Shown here piece after piece: positions 1-7,027 of a DNA stretch of 13,567 nt. The position numbers were made by a program, and so were the translations under genes. Source of the DNA: an uncultured Gemmiger sp. (GTDB lineage Bacteria > Bacillota > Clostridia > Oscillospirales > Ruminococcaceae); NCBI GenBank assembly GCA_959018215.1, contig CAUEKL010000041.1:1-13567 (forward strand), written 5' to 3'. The stretch's first letter is position 1. Every line of letters starts with the position of its first letter. Under the pieces are notes generated by a model that worked only from the letters and a program-made list of their open reading frames with translations, searched no databases and was not told where the DNA came from.

Positions 1-636
1 ATGCTGGACTCCCTGCTCACCGGGGACTTTGACTGTGCCGCCACCCGCCGCACCACCCGCAAGGGGGAGCCGCCGGTGCGCAGTTGGTTCGCCCGCAAGT
101 TCTACCAGATCATCAACCGCCTCAGCGACACCGAGATCGTGGACGGCGCCCGGGATTACCGGCTCATGAGCCGCAAGATGGTGGATGCGGTGCTCTCCAT
201 GGCGGAGTACAACCGGTTCAGCAAGGGCATCTTCAGCTGGGTGGGGTTCAAGACCAAGTGGTTTGATTACGAGAACATCGAGCGTGTGGCCGGTCAGACC
301 AAGTGGAATTTCTGGGGCCTGTTCAAGTATTCCATCGAGGGCATCGTGGGCTTTTCCACCGCGCCGCTGGTCATTGCGGCGGGCGCCGGTGTGATTTTCT
401 GCCTGGCAGCCTTCATCGGCATTATTTTCGTGGTGGTGCGGGCACTGGTCTTTGGTGACCCCACCTCCGGCTGGCCCAGCATGGTCTGCATCATGCTGCT
501 GTGCAGCGGTGTGCAGCTGTTCTGCCTGGGGATTGTGGGCGAATACCTGGCCAAGACCTACCTGGAAGTCAAGCGTCGTCCCATCTACATTGAGCGGGAG
601 ACCGAAGCAGACCGCGACGCCCGCCGTTCCCGGTGA
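1..636 (+). CDS. Polyisoprenyl-phosphate glycosyltransferase (GT2, GtrB/CsbB type), 3' part
   Basis: This is the C-terminal 211 residues of a family 2 glycosyltransferase that moves a sugar from a nucleotide sugar to a polyprenyl phosphate at the inner face of the membrane. The reading frame is open to the window edge, and family members are about 310-340 residues, so the ATG at base 1 is probably internal and the nucleotide-sugar-binding part lies upstream. Visible family marks are RKGE (20-23), the acceptor-side stretch RDYRLMSRK (51-59), GQTKW (99-103), SIEGIVGFST (111-120), and two membrane helices at about 121-149 and 158-182. These are followed by the basic tail EYLAKTYLEVKRRPIYI, which is typical of GtrB and dolichol-phosphate-mannose-synthase-like enzymes. 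The sugar and final acceptor (teichoic acid, polysaccharide or lipid) cannot be told from this fragment. A hairpin terminator follows 38 bases after the stop. Confidence 0.9.
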   Translation: MLDSLLTGDFDCAATRRTTRKGEPPVRSWFARKFYQIINRLSDTEIVDGARDYRLMSRKMVDAVLSMAEYNRFSKGIFSWVGFKTKWFDYENIERVAGQTKWNFWGLFKYSIEGIVGFSTAPLVIAAGAGVIFCLAAFIGIIFVVVRALVFGDPTSGWPSMVCIMLLCSGVQLFCLGIVGEYLAKTYLEVKRRPIYIERETEADRDARRSR

Positions 637-674
637 GGTTTCCCACGCCAGGGAAAAAAAGATAGGTACATAGC

Positions 675-708
675 AAAAGCCGGAAGGTGAGATCCTTCCG
701 GCTTTTTT
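675..708. terminator. Bidirectional rho-independent terminator
   Basis: A 13-bp perfect inverted repeat (675-687 with 694-706) encloses the 6-base loop TGAGAT. The right arm runs into a T tract ending at 708, and the left arm starts with AAAA, so the hairpin can work in both directions. It ends the glycosyltransferase transcript and can back up the aldolase terminator on the other strand. Confidence 0.88.
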
Positions 709-719
709 GTACAGGCAGC

Positions 720-757
720 AAAAAGGAGCGGACCCGCCGCTGGGACGGACCCGCTCC
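720..757 (-). terminator. Rho-independent terminator of fba
   Basis: Read on the minus strand, a GGAGCGG/CCGCTCC stem (751-757 with 725-731), with an inner GGG/CCC pairing, is followed directly by TTTTT (724-720). It lies about 25 bases past the aldolase stop codon. The stem is interrupted, so it is somewhat weaker than the neighbouring hairpin at 675-708. Confidence 0.75.
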
Positions 758-781
758 GATTGATTTTGGGTACAGGAAAAA

Positions 782-1645
782 TCAGGCCTTGTTGGCAGAG
801 CCGAACAGCTCGATCTTCTCGCGCACGGTGGCCTTGATGGCCTCGGCGCCGGGAGCCAGCAGCTTGCGGGGGTCGAAGCCCTTGCCCTGCAGGTCCTTGC
901 CCGCTTCGATGTACTTGCGGGTAGCGTCGGCAAAGCTCAGCTGGCATTCGGTGTTGACGTTGATCTTGGAAACACCCAGGGTGATGGCCTTGCGGATCAT
1001 GTCGGCCGGAATGCCCGTGCCGCCGTGCAGGACCAGGGGGATGTTGTCGGTGGCCTGATGGATCTTGTCCAGAGCCTCAAAGTCCAGGCCCTTCCAGTTG
1101 GCGGGGTACTTGCCGTGGATGTTGCCGATGCCGGCAGCCAGGAAATCGATGCCCAGGGCAGCGATCTTGGCGCACTCAGCGGGATCAGCCACTTCGCCGG
1201 CGCCGATGACGCCGTCTTCCTCGCCGCCGATGGAGCCGACCTCAGCCTCGATGGACAGGCCGTGGTCATGAGCCAGAGCCACCAGCTCGGTGGTCTTGGC
1301 GACGTTCTCGTCGATGGGATAATGGCTGCCGTCGAACATGATGGAGGTGAAGCCGGCGGCCACGCAGGCCTTGGCGCCCTCGTAGGTGCCGTGGTCCAGG
1401 TGCAGGGCCACGGGAACGGTGATGCCCAGGCTCTCATCCATGGCGCGGACCATGGCAGCCACGGTCTTGAAACCGGTCATGTACTTGCCGGCACCCTCGG
1501 AAACACCGAGGATGACGGGGCTGTTCATCTCCTGCGCAGTCAGCAGGATGCTCTTGGTCCACTCCAGGTTGTTGATGTTGAACTGACCGACGGCGTAATG
1601 ACCGTCACGTGCCTTCAACAGCATATTGGTTGCGTTTACCAGCAT
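782..1645 (-). CDS. fba: Class II fructose-bisphosphate aldolase
   Basis: This zinc-dependent aldolase interconverts fructose 1,6-bisphosphate with dihydroxyacetone phosphate and glyceraldehyde 3-phosphate in the cytosol, a central step of glycolysis and gluconeogenesis. At 287 residues it matches the short Bacillus-type class II enzymes (about 285). Visible marks are the N-terminal block YAVGQFNINNLEW (17-29), HLDHG (82-86) with the expected catalytic Asp84 and zinc ligand His85, GNIHGKY (174-180) with His177, LHGGTG (206-211) with His207, and the phosphate-binding INVNT (228-232). An in-frame ATG six codons upstream (1663) overlaps the Shine-Dalgarno, so the start at 1645 is chosen: GGGAGG lies 10 bases before it and the family N-terminus begins MLVNAT. 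The gene is monocistronic, with its own promoter (1740-1768) and terminator. The aldolases for tagatose bisphosphate are close relatives, but the N-terminus and length favour the fructose enzyme. Confidence 0.96.
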   Translation of the reverse strand: MLVNATNMLLKARDGHYAVGQFNINNLEWTKSILLTAQEMNSPVILGVSEGAGKYMTGFKTVAAMVRAMDESLGITVPVALHLDHGTYEGAKACVAAGFTSIMFDGSHYPIDENVAKTTELVALAHDHGLSIEAEVGSIGGEEDGVIGAGEVADPAECAKIAALGIDFLAAGIGNIHGKYPANWKGLDFEALDKIHQATDNIPLVLHGGTGIPADMIRKAITLGVSKINVNTECQLSFADATRKYIEAGKDLQGKGFDPRKLLAPGAEAIKATVREKIELFGSANKA

Positions 1646-1739
1646 AGTGAAGATACCTCCCAATATTCTTCATGTTTCCCGTTGCAGGAAAAAATCCGCA
1701 TGAGACAGTGCGCCCCATGCGTTGCCAGGGTATAGATTC

Positions 1740-1768
1740 ATTATAGCCTGACATTGACAAAAAAGCAA
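1740..1768 (-). promoter_or_regulatory. Promoter of fba
   Basis: On the minus strand, a perfect TATAAT (1745-1740) lies 17 bases after TTGCTT (1768-1763), a partial match to TTGACA. Transcription would start near 1733 and leave a leader of about 88 bases before the start codon at 1645. The leader holds only a weak GCATG/CATGC dyad, and no known riboswitch fold was recognised. Confidence 0.7.
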
Positions 1769-2024
1769 CAAAAATATTTTCCCCGCTTGCACAGCCTGCT
1801 TTTTCTCGATAAAAAGTAAAATTCTGCCGCTGTGGCCACCGTATGCGGGCAGGTGTTCCGCACCGGAAAACGAGGATGGACCCCGCGTTGGAACGTCAAA
1901 AAATGAGGCGGCGTCAAAAGGTTGTGCGGGCATGACAAGGCCGGTATGAACTTTTCACCCCGCGCAAACGCAGGAAAAATCACACTGGAAATCCTTGGGC
2001 ATTTTGTGCGAAATTTTGGGCCAT

Positions 2025-2051
2025 TTGGCAGGAAAATCAGAAGTTTGCCAA
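2025..2051. repeat. TTGGCA-N15-TGCCAA inverted repeat, possible operator
   Basis: A 6-bp inverted repeat (2025-2030 and 2046-2051) has half-site centres 21 bases apart, about two helical turns. It ends one base before the TTGACA of the promoter-like site at 2053. Its position fits a regulator site, but no known operator consensus is claimed and a 6-bp dyad can arise by chance. Confidence 0.3.
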
Positions 2052-2052
2052 C

Positions 2053-2081
2053 TTGACAGAGCGGTTTATCCGAACTGTTAT
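2053..2081 (+). promoter_or_regulatory. Candidate sigma-A promoter within the fba-rlmB gap
   Basis: A perfect TTGACA (2053-2058), a 17-base spacer, then TGTTAT (2076-2081, four of six matches to TATAAT). A start near 2088 would lie inside the DnaA-box-like cluster and give rlmB a leader of about 318 bases, or make a separate short RNA. No terminator hairpin with a T tract was found between it and rlmB. The -10 match is moderate, so this stays a candidate. Confidence 0.5.
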
Positions 2082-2204
2082 GTGGAAAAATTTTCAACAG
2101 GCTGTGGAAAACTGACCCGTGTTTGGTGGAAAAATCGCATGGTGGGCGGGTTTTCCACACTTTCAACAGGGTTTTCAACAATGAACTCCGGACACTGTGG
2201 AATT
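2081..2204. promoter_or_regulatory. Cluster of eight DnaA-box-like 9-mers
   Basis: The relaxed DnaA-box consensus is TTWTNCACA. Exact TTTTCCACA occurs at 2081-2089 (-), 2103-2111 (-) and 2151-2159 (+). Near matches are TTTTCAACA at 2091-2099 (+) and 2172-2180 (+), CTTTCAACA at 2160-2168 (+), TTTTCCACC at 2126-2134 (-) and AATTCCACA at 2196-2204 (-). Boxes at 2091 and 2103 face each other to form a dyad, and those at 2126 and 2151 form another. Runs like TTTTCAACAGG next to TGTGGAAAAC are typical of Firmicute DnaA-binding regions, including origins. Here the neighbours are fba and rlmB, not dnaA or dnaN, so the cluster could be a replication origin, a DnaA-titration or control site, or DnaA control of transcription. 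It overlaps the -10 of the promoter at 2053-2081. Confidence 0.65.
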
Positions 2205-2286
2205 ACGGTTTGTATAAAGCGCGGTTCAGCGCAGAAACACCGGGGCGAAAAAGCAAAAAATCTGTACTTTTGACGCGGGTTTGCAG

Positions 2287-2316
2287 GTGACAAAGCATCC
2301 GGGTTTGTGGTATACT
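2287..2316 (+). promoter_or_regulatory. Promoter of rlmB
   Basis: GTGACA (2287-2292, five of six matches to TTGACA), an 18-base spacer, and TATACT (2311-2316) preceded by TGG, which makes an extended -10. Transcription would start near 2323, about 83 bases before the rlmB start. The leader contains a small G5-TAAG-C5 hairpin (2338-2351) with no T tract. Confidence 0.72.
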
Positions 2317-2405
2317 ATAACCTGTATATTTATCGTTGGGGGTAAGCCCCCCGGCAGCACAGAATTTCACGGGTGCGGCATCGCCGCCCCGCCGGAGGAA
2401 CCAGA

Positions 2406-3197
2406 ATGAACAAACCGGAACGCCCGGACAACCGGACCAACCCGTCCGAAAGCCCCGATACCCTTATTTGGGGCAAAAATCCTGTCACCGAACTGCTGCG
2501 CGCCGGCACCGGAGTGGACACTCTGCTGCTGGCCGACAGCCTGGATCCGCGCACCGTGTCCTACTTTACCGCTTTGGGCAAACAGGCGGGAGCGGTCATC
2601 AAGCGGGTGCCCTCGGGCAAGCTGCAGAAACTTTGCGGCACCCCCGACCACCAGGGCATTGCGGCCTGGGCCGCCCGCATTCAGTATGCGGAGCTGGAGG
2701 ACCTGCTGAACATCGCCGCCGAGAAGGGCGAACCGCCTTTCCTGGTGCTGTGCGACGGCATCGAGGACCCCCACAACCTGGGCGCCATCCTGCGCTCGGC
2801 CCTGCTTTGCGGGGCCCACGGGGTCATCATCCCCCGCCGGGGCAGCGTAAGCGTGACCGGCACGGTGATGAAGGCCAGCGCGGGTGCCGCCGCCCGCATC
2901 CCGGTGGCTCGGGTGGCCAACCTGGCACAGGCGATCCGCACCCTGAAAGAACGGGGCGTTTTTGTCTACTGTGCCGATCTGGGGGGCGAATCCCCCGCGC
3001 GCACCGACCTGACCGGTTCGGTGGCGCTGGTGCTGGGCAGTGAGGGCAAAGGCCCTTCGGCTCTGACCAAAAAATTGTGCGACGGCGCCGTCACGCTGGA
3101 CATGGCCGCAGGGGATTGCGGCGTGGACAGCTACAACGTATCGGTGGCCGCCGGAATCCTTTTGTATCATATCATGCAGTGCCGCCGCGGGCACTGA
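2406..3197 (+). CDS. rlmB: 23S rRNA (guanosine-2'-O-)-methyltransferase, RlmB/TrmH (SpoU) family
   Basis: This SPOUT-class enzyme uses S-adenosylmethionine to methylate a ribose 2'-OH. In RlmB the target is a guanosine in the peptidyl-transferase loop of 23S rRNA. The 263 residues carry a short substrate-binding domain with the usual opening WGKNPVTELLRAG (22-34), then the knotted catalytic domain. Its three SpoU motifs are DGIEDPHNLGAILRSA (117-132, with Asn124 and Arg130), LVLGSEGKGPS (209-219, with Glu213) and DSYNVSVAAGILLY (241-254, with Asn244). Motif 3 usually reads SLNVS, so Tyr243 is a mild deviation. ATG at 2406 is chosen over a GTG at 2373 because GGAGGA lies six bases before it and the family alignment begins soon after. 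The large pseudo-ATPase gene starts 54 bases downstream on the same strand. A sister TrmH protein acting on another site (tRNA or 23S) cannot be excluded. Confidence 0.93.
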   Translation: MNKPERPDNRTNPSESPDTLIWGKNPVTELLRAGTGVDTLLLADSLDPRTVSYFTALGKQAGAVIKRVPSGKLQKLCGTPDHQGIAAWAARIQYAELEDLLNIAAEKGEPPFLVLCDGIEDPHNLGAILRSALLCGAHGVIIPRRGSVSVTGTVMKASAGAAARIPVARVANLAQAIRTLKERGVFVYCADLGGESPARTDLTGSVALVLGSEGKGPSALTKKLCDGAVTLDMAAGDCGVDSYNVSVAAGILLYHIMQCRRGH

Positions 3198-3251
3198 TCG
3201 CCGTACTTTGGCGCCGCCGCCCGCGCAGCGGGCAGGGAAGGGGAGAAGGAT

Positions 3252-6200
3252 ATGCCAAGCAAACGCACCAATGACTCGGTGGAAGAGATCCTGAAAGAGC
3301 TGAGCCATCAGCAGGCCCGGGATGGTGTGCGGGACAGTGTGAATGAGAGAAAAGTGGATGAGATCCTCAAGAGTGTGGGTATTGATACCGACACCCCCGG
3401 GGCATCCCAGGAGATGCTGGGACCCATCGGCAAGGAGGATCTGCCCCAGGTGGAAATCAGCGGCGGCGTGGCCGAGGACCGTTTTTCCACCACTGTGCTG
3501 GATGACCTGCTGGGGGACCTTCCCAGCATGAAACTGCTGAAAAAGAAGTCTCCCCGCAATGCCCGGCCCAAGTCTGCCGATCCGGCCCCGACACAGCCTT
3601 CCGGCGGGCAGTCTGCCCGGCCGGCGGCCCGTACCCCCACGGAACAGCCTGCCCGGCAGACCCCTGTGCAGCAGCCTTCCGATGCCCAGCCGTCTGCAGC
3701 GGCTGCCGGTACCGCCCAGCCTGCGGCCCGTACCGCTGCCCCGGCCCGTCAGCCGCAGAACCGTCCGGCCACCGCTCAGCAGCCGACCCGCACGCAACCG
3801 CCTGCCCGGCAGCCGGATGCCCCGGAGGACAAGACCGGAACCTTCAGTGATACCACCGGCACCAGCGTCATCAAAAACTTCCTTCTCAAGATGGCACCCG
3901 GCGCCGACCATGCCAGCACCCATGCTTTGAATGAAGGCAAGGAACAGTTCCAGCAGTTCTTCGGCAAGACCGCCGCCGTGGTTCCCGATGCCAACGGCAA
4001 GCTGCGGGAACCCAGCCACCGCAAGCGCGGCCTGTTCGGGTTGGGCCGGGCGGAAGATTCCGGCCAGTTTGTGCCCATCAACGTTTCTCTGGGCGGACGG
4101 CGGGAAGACCCGGAACCGGACCCGGAACCGGAGGAAGAATTTTATCAGGAGCCGGAAGAAGCCTACCTGGATGACGCCGATGAGGTGGACGACGGGGAAG
4201 CCGCCGTTCCGGCTGAGGAACAGCCTGCTCCGGCTGCCGAACCGGAACCCGTACAGCAACCGGAGCCCCCGGCAAGGACCGAACCGTCTGCGGGCAAAAA
4301 GACGGTGTACCACTCCCACCACGGCGGAGCTGCCCCCGCGCCCCGGCACACGGGCCTGGGCGGCAATACGGTCAGCGTCACCTTCAACGGCATCAAGGAG
4401 GTGCTGCGCGGCGGGTCTTCCTCCGGCGCCACCGGAACGGTCTACCGAAAAAAGCGCAATACCATTGAATTCACCCCCGGCCAGAAGCTGGCCCGTACCC
4501 CCGAGACTCCGCCGGTGGAGGAAAACCGCGGCGAACCGGTGGGCGAACCGGTCATGACGCCTACGGCCGATGTTACATCCACCTCCACGGCGGCCTTCAA
4601 TGTATCGCTGGACCACGGGGAGGAAGCCGAGGATACCAAGGACTTCCTGAAAGACCTGGAAAAGGCGTCGGAATCCGCTGCCAAGCTGGCTTCCCGGGCT
4701 GCCAAGGCTGCGCCCCGGGTTCAGTCTGTCCCGGCGCAGTCCGTTCGGCCTGCCGACGCGGAACCTGTTCAGGCCCAGCCTGCGCAGCAGCCCGCACCGG
4801 CCTCTTCCCGGCCGGCGGTTTCTGCCCGGGAGGACACCTTTGAGGAAATTTCCCAGGATGAAGCCGCTTCCATGACCGGCGAGGTGCGCCTGTCCGATAT
4901 TGCGGCGGGCCGCACCCAGTCCCAGGAAAACACCGCCGATTTTGCGGCGGACCTGGCTCATGCGGGCACCCATGAGGTCAGCCCGGACACGGCGGACTTC
5001 ATGGCCCAGCTGGAGGCCCAGCCCCGGCCGCGCCCGGATACCGGTGCCTTTGTGAAGGGCATCGAACAGTCCATCAATGAGGAAGAGGACGGCGGCGACA
5101 TGCCCGAAGAGCGCTTTGTGCAGGCCGCCGGTATCCTCACCGATACTTCCGAGACCGATGAGCCCACCGCCCATCGCACCAAGGCGGGCATCCGCCTGAC
5201 CGGCAAGGCGGAGGACGAATCCCCGGATGGAGAAAAGGCGGAAGCACCCTTTGAAGAGGAAACGGCCGCCCCCTCCCGCCGCCGGGAATACGAACATGTG
5301 GAGGACGCCCCGGCAGTGCGCCGGGATCTGAACAACCAGATCCTGCTGCTGACCACCGCGGCCATCGTATCCGGCGCCGCGGCGCTGGTCATGCTGTATC
5401 TGGGCATTGCGGCAAGCGGCAGTCTGCCCATGCCCGGTCCGCTGGACCCCAAGGCGGGGGCCACGCCGCTGCTGGCCACCATGCTGGTGCTGCTGCTGTT
5501 CTGCTGCGCGCTGAACTGGCATACCATGCTGGATGGACTCAAGGGCCTGGTCAAGGGCCCCACCGCCGACACTCTGCCCGCCCTGGCGGCGCTGGGGTCT
5601 GTGGTACAGTTGGCGGTTTTTCTGATCCAGCCGGACTGGTACAACCCGGAAAAGCTCTGCCTGCTGGCCGGGCCCGCGGCGCTGGTGCTCTGCTTCAATG
5701 CGCTGGGCAAGCGGCTGGACGCCATTACCACGCGGGAAAACTTCCAGCTGGTCAGCGCCAAGGTGGACCATGCGGTGGCCTACCGCCTGAAAGATACGGG
5801 CATTCTCCGGGCCGTTACCCGCGGTCTGGATCAGCCACGGCCCAGTGTGCTGGTCAGCCGCCCCACCCAGCTGATGAAGGACTTCCTCTCCTCCAGCAGT
5901 TCCCACCGCACCTCGGACAAGAACCAGCAGCAGCTGGGCCGTCTGGTGGGCGGCGTGGCGGTGGTGGCGCTGCTCTTCACCCTGCTCTACCGCAAAGACG
6001 CCGGTCTGGCCTTCACGGCCATGGCGGCGGTGCTCTGCCTGGGTGCGCCTTTGGCAGGGACCCTGCTCAGCGCTCTGCCTGCCCGTCTGATGCAGCGCAG
6101 CGCCGCCCAGGTGGGCGCGGTCATCCCCGGCTGGCGGGACATCCGTCAGCTGGGCCGCATCAACGTTATCCAGGTCTCCACCCAGGACCTGTTCCCCCGG

Positions 6201-7007
6201 GGCTGCGTCAAGCTCTGCGGCATCAAGCCGGTGAATAAGGAAACCATTGACCTGGCCATTATCTATGCAGCTTCCATGATGGCCCAGGGCGCCCCCACTT
6301 TGCGGGACGTGTTCCTGGGCATGATCGGGGACAACCGCAAGCTGCTGGACAAGGTAGACGACTTTGAAACGGTGTACGGTATGGGCTATGTGGGCTGGAT
6401 CAAGGGTCAGCGGGTGCTGGCCGGCAACCGCCGCCTGATGGAAAAGTTCGACGTGGCGGTGCCCAGCCTGGAATATGAAAAGCGCCACACCGTCAACCAG
6501 CGCCGGGTCATCTATCTGGCTGTGTCCGGCAAGCTGTACAGCATGTTCCAGGTGGTCTACCAGGCGGAGTCCGATACCGCCGCCGTGCTGGACGGTCTGC
6601 GCCGCAGCGGCATGTCCCTGATTGTGGACTGCGACGACTTCAACTGTGACGAAGCCCTGCTGGAAGCCGCCTACACCCTGCCCACCGGCACGGTGCGGGT
6701 GCTGGATGCCACGGCCCGCAAGGCCCTGGAACCGGCCATTGCCTGGCTGCCCGAAAGCGAGGGCAACATGCTGCATCTGGGCAGCTTTGTGAGTTATGTG
6801 GGCGGCCTGGAAGCCGCCGCCGGTGCCGCCGAAGGCGAGCGCAAAGCCGCCATGATCCTGTCGGTGTCGGTGCTGCTGTCCTGCGTGCTGGCCGTCATTA
6901 TGGTGCTGGCCGGCGGCATCGCGGCGCTGCCGCTGCCCGCCCTGGTGCTGTACCAGGCGGCCTGGGCCGTGCTGGCGCTGATCTTCCCCATGCTGCAACG
7001 GTATTGA
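3252..7007 (+). CDS. P1B-type-ATPase-like membrane pseudoenzyme with long disordered N-terminal half
   Basis: The protein has 1251 residues and no certain name. Residues 1-690 are largely disordered, rich in Pro, Ala, Gln and Glu. They include two SVEEILK/KVDEILK segments (9-15, 34-40), an acidic PEPDPEPEEE run (287-296), and four copies of DT-x-x-F-x-x-x-[L/I] (461-470, 560-568, 579-587, 596-604). Residues 690-1251 follow P1B metal ATPases: four helices (about 696-720, 738-755, 774-793, 800-818), a short A-domain-like loop (819-895), two helices (about 897-914, 917-943), a P/N-domain-like loop (945-1195) and two helices (about 1199-1220, 1226-1248). GQRVLAGNRRLMEKF (1052-1066) matches the N-domain segment G-x-x-VLVGN-x-RLM. 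The catalytic motifs are gone: DKTGT reads STQDL (976-980), CPC reads CLGAP (929-933), the HP motif reads AP (1014-1015), TGDN reads DCDD (1126-1129), and no GDGxND or TGE is seen. Pumping is therefore unlikely; a scaffold, regulator or sensor role is inferred. GGAG lies six bases before the ATG. Confidence 0.85.
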   Translation: MPSKRTNDSVEEILKELSHQQARDGVRDSVNERKVDEILKSVGIDTDTPGASQEMLGPIGKEDLPQVEISGGVAEDRFSTTVLDDLLGDLPSMKLLKKKSPRNARPKSADPAPTQPSGGQSARPAARTPTEQPARQTPVQQPSDAQPSAAAAGTAQPAARTAAPARQPQNRPATAQQPTRTQPPARQPDAPEDKTGTFSDTTGTSVIKNFLLKMAPGADHASTHALNEGKEQFQQFFGKTAAVVPDANGKLREPSHRKRGLFGLGRAEDSGQFVPINVSLGGRREDPEPDPEPEEEFYQEPEEAYLDDADEVDDGEAAVPAEEQPAPAAEPEPVQQPEPPARTEPSAGKKTVYHSHHGGAAPAPRHTGLGGNTVSVTFNGIKEVLRGGSSSGATGTVYRKKRNTIEFTPGQKLARTPETPPVEENRGEPVGEPVMTPTADVTSTSTAAFNVSLDHGEEAEDTKDFLKDLEKASESAAKLASRAAKAAPRVQSVPAQSVRPADAEPVQAQPAQQPAPASSRPAVSAREDTFEEISQDEAASMTGEVRLSDIAAGRTQSQENTADFAADLAHAGTHEVSPDTADFMAQLEAQPRPRPDTGAFVKGIEQSINEEEDGGDMPEERFVQAAGILTDTSETDEPTAHRTKAGIRLTGKAEDESPDGEKAEAPFEEETAAPSRRREYEHVEDAPAVRRDLNNQILLLTTAAIVSGAAALVMLYLGIAASGSLPMPGPLDPKAGATPLLATMLVLLLFCCALNWHTMLDGLKGLVKGPTADTLPALAALGSVVQLAVFLIQPDWYNPEKLCLLAGPAALVLCFNALGKRLDAITTRENFQLVSAKVDHAVAYRLKDTGILRAVTRGLDQPRPSVLVSRPTQLMKDFLSSSSSHRTSDKNQQQLGRLVGGVAVVALLFTLLYRKDAGLAFTAMAAVLCLGAPLAGTLLSALPARLMQRSAAQVGAVIPGWRDIRQLGRINVIQVSTQDLFPRGCVKLCGIKPVNKETIDLAIIYAASMMAQGAPTLRDVFLGMIGDNRKLLDKVDDFETVYGMGYVGWIKGQRVLAGNRRLMEKFDVAVPSLEYEKRHTVNQRRVIYLAVSGKLYSMFQVVYQAESDTAAVLDGLRRSGMSLIVDCDDFNCDEALLEAAYTLPTGTVRVLDATARKALEPAIAWLPESEGNMLHLGSFVSYVGGLEAAAGAAEGERKAAMILSVSVLLSCVLAVIMVLAGGIAALPLPALVLYQAAWAVLALIFPMLQRY

Positions 7008-7027
7008 TAGAAAAGGAGGCGTGGTTC

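Larger units (their letters stand above)
1646..2405. other. 760-base gene-free region between divergent fba and rlmB
   Basis: The open frames here (for example 1995-2273 on + and 1741-2181 on -) have improbable composition and no good ribosome binding site, so no protein gene is called. The region is clearly lower in GC than its surroundings. It contains the fba promoter near one end, the rlmB promoter near the other, a third promoter-like site (2053-2081), a TTGGCA/TGCCAA inverted repeat (2025-2051), the DnaA-box-like cluster (2081-2204), and a distant inverted pair GCGTCAAAAG (1911-1920)/CTTTTGACGC (2267-2276). The part from about 1800 to 1910 and that from about 2205 to 2260 show nothing I can name. 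Confidence 0.8.

Noticed and set aside
1681..1732. Attenuator hairpin in the fba leader (GCATG/CATGC followed by a T run)
   Set aside because: It is only a 5-bp stem with a 13-base loop, too weak to call.
1741..2273. Possible small genes in the fba-rlmB gap (1741-2181 minus, 1995-2273 plus)
   Set aside because: There is no good ribosome binding site and residue use is not protein-like. The frames run through the DnaA-box-like repeats and promoter sites.
1646..2405. Firm call of the chromosomal replication origin
   Set aside because: dnaA and dnaN are absent, no clear AT-rich unwinding element with DnaA-trios was identified, and the G/C counts I made to the right do not show the expected leading-strand G excess. 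It is kept as a candidate only.
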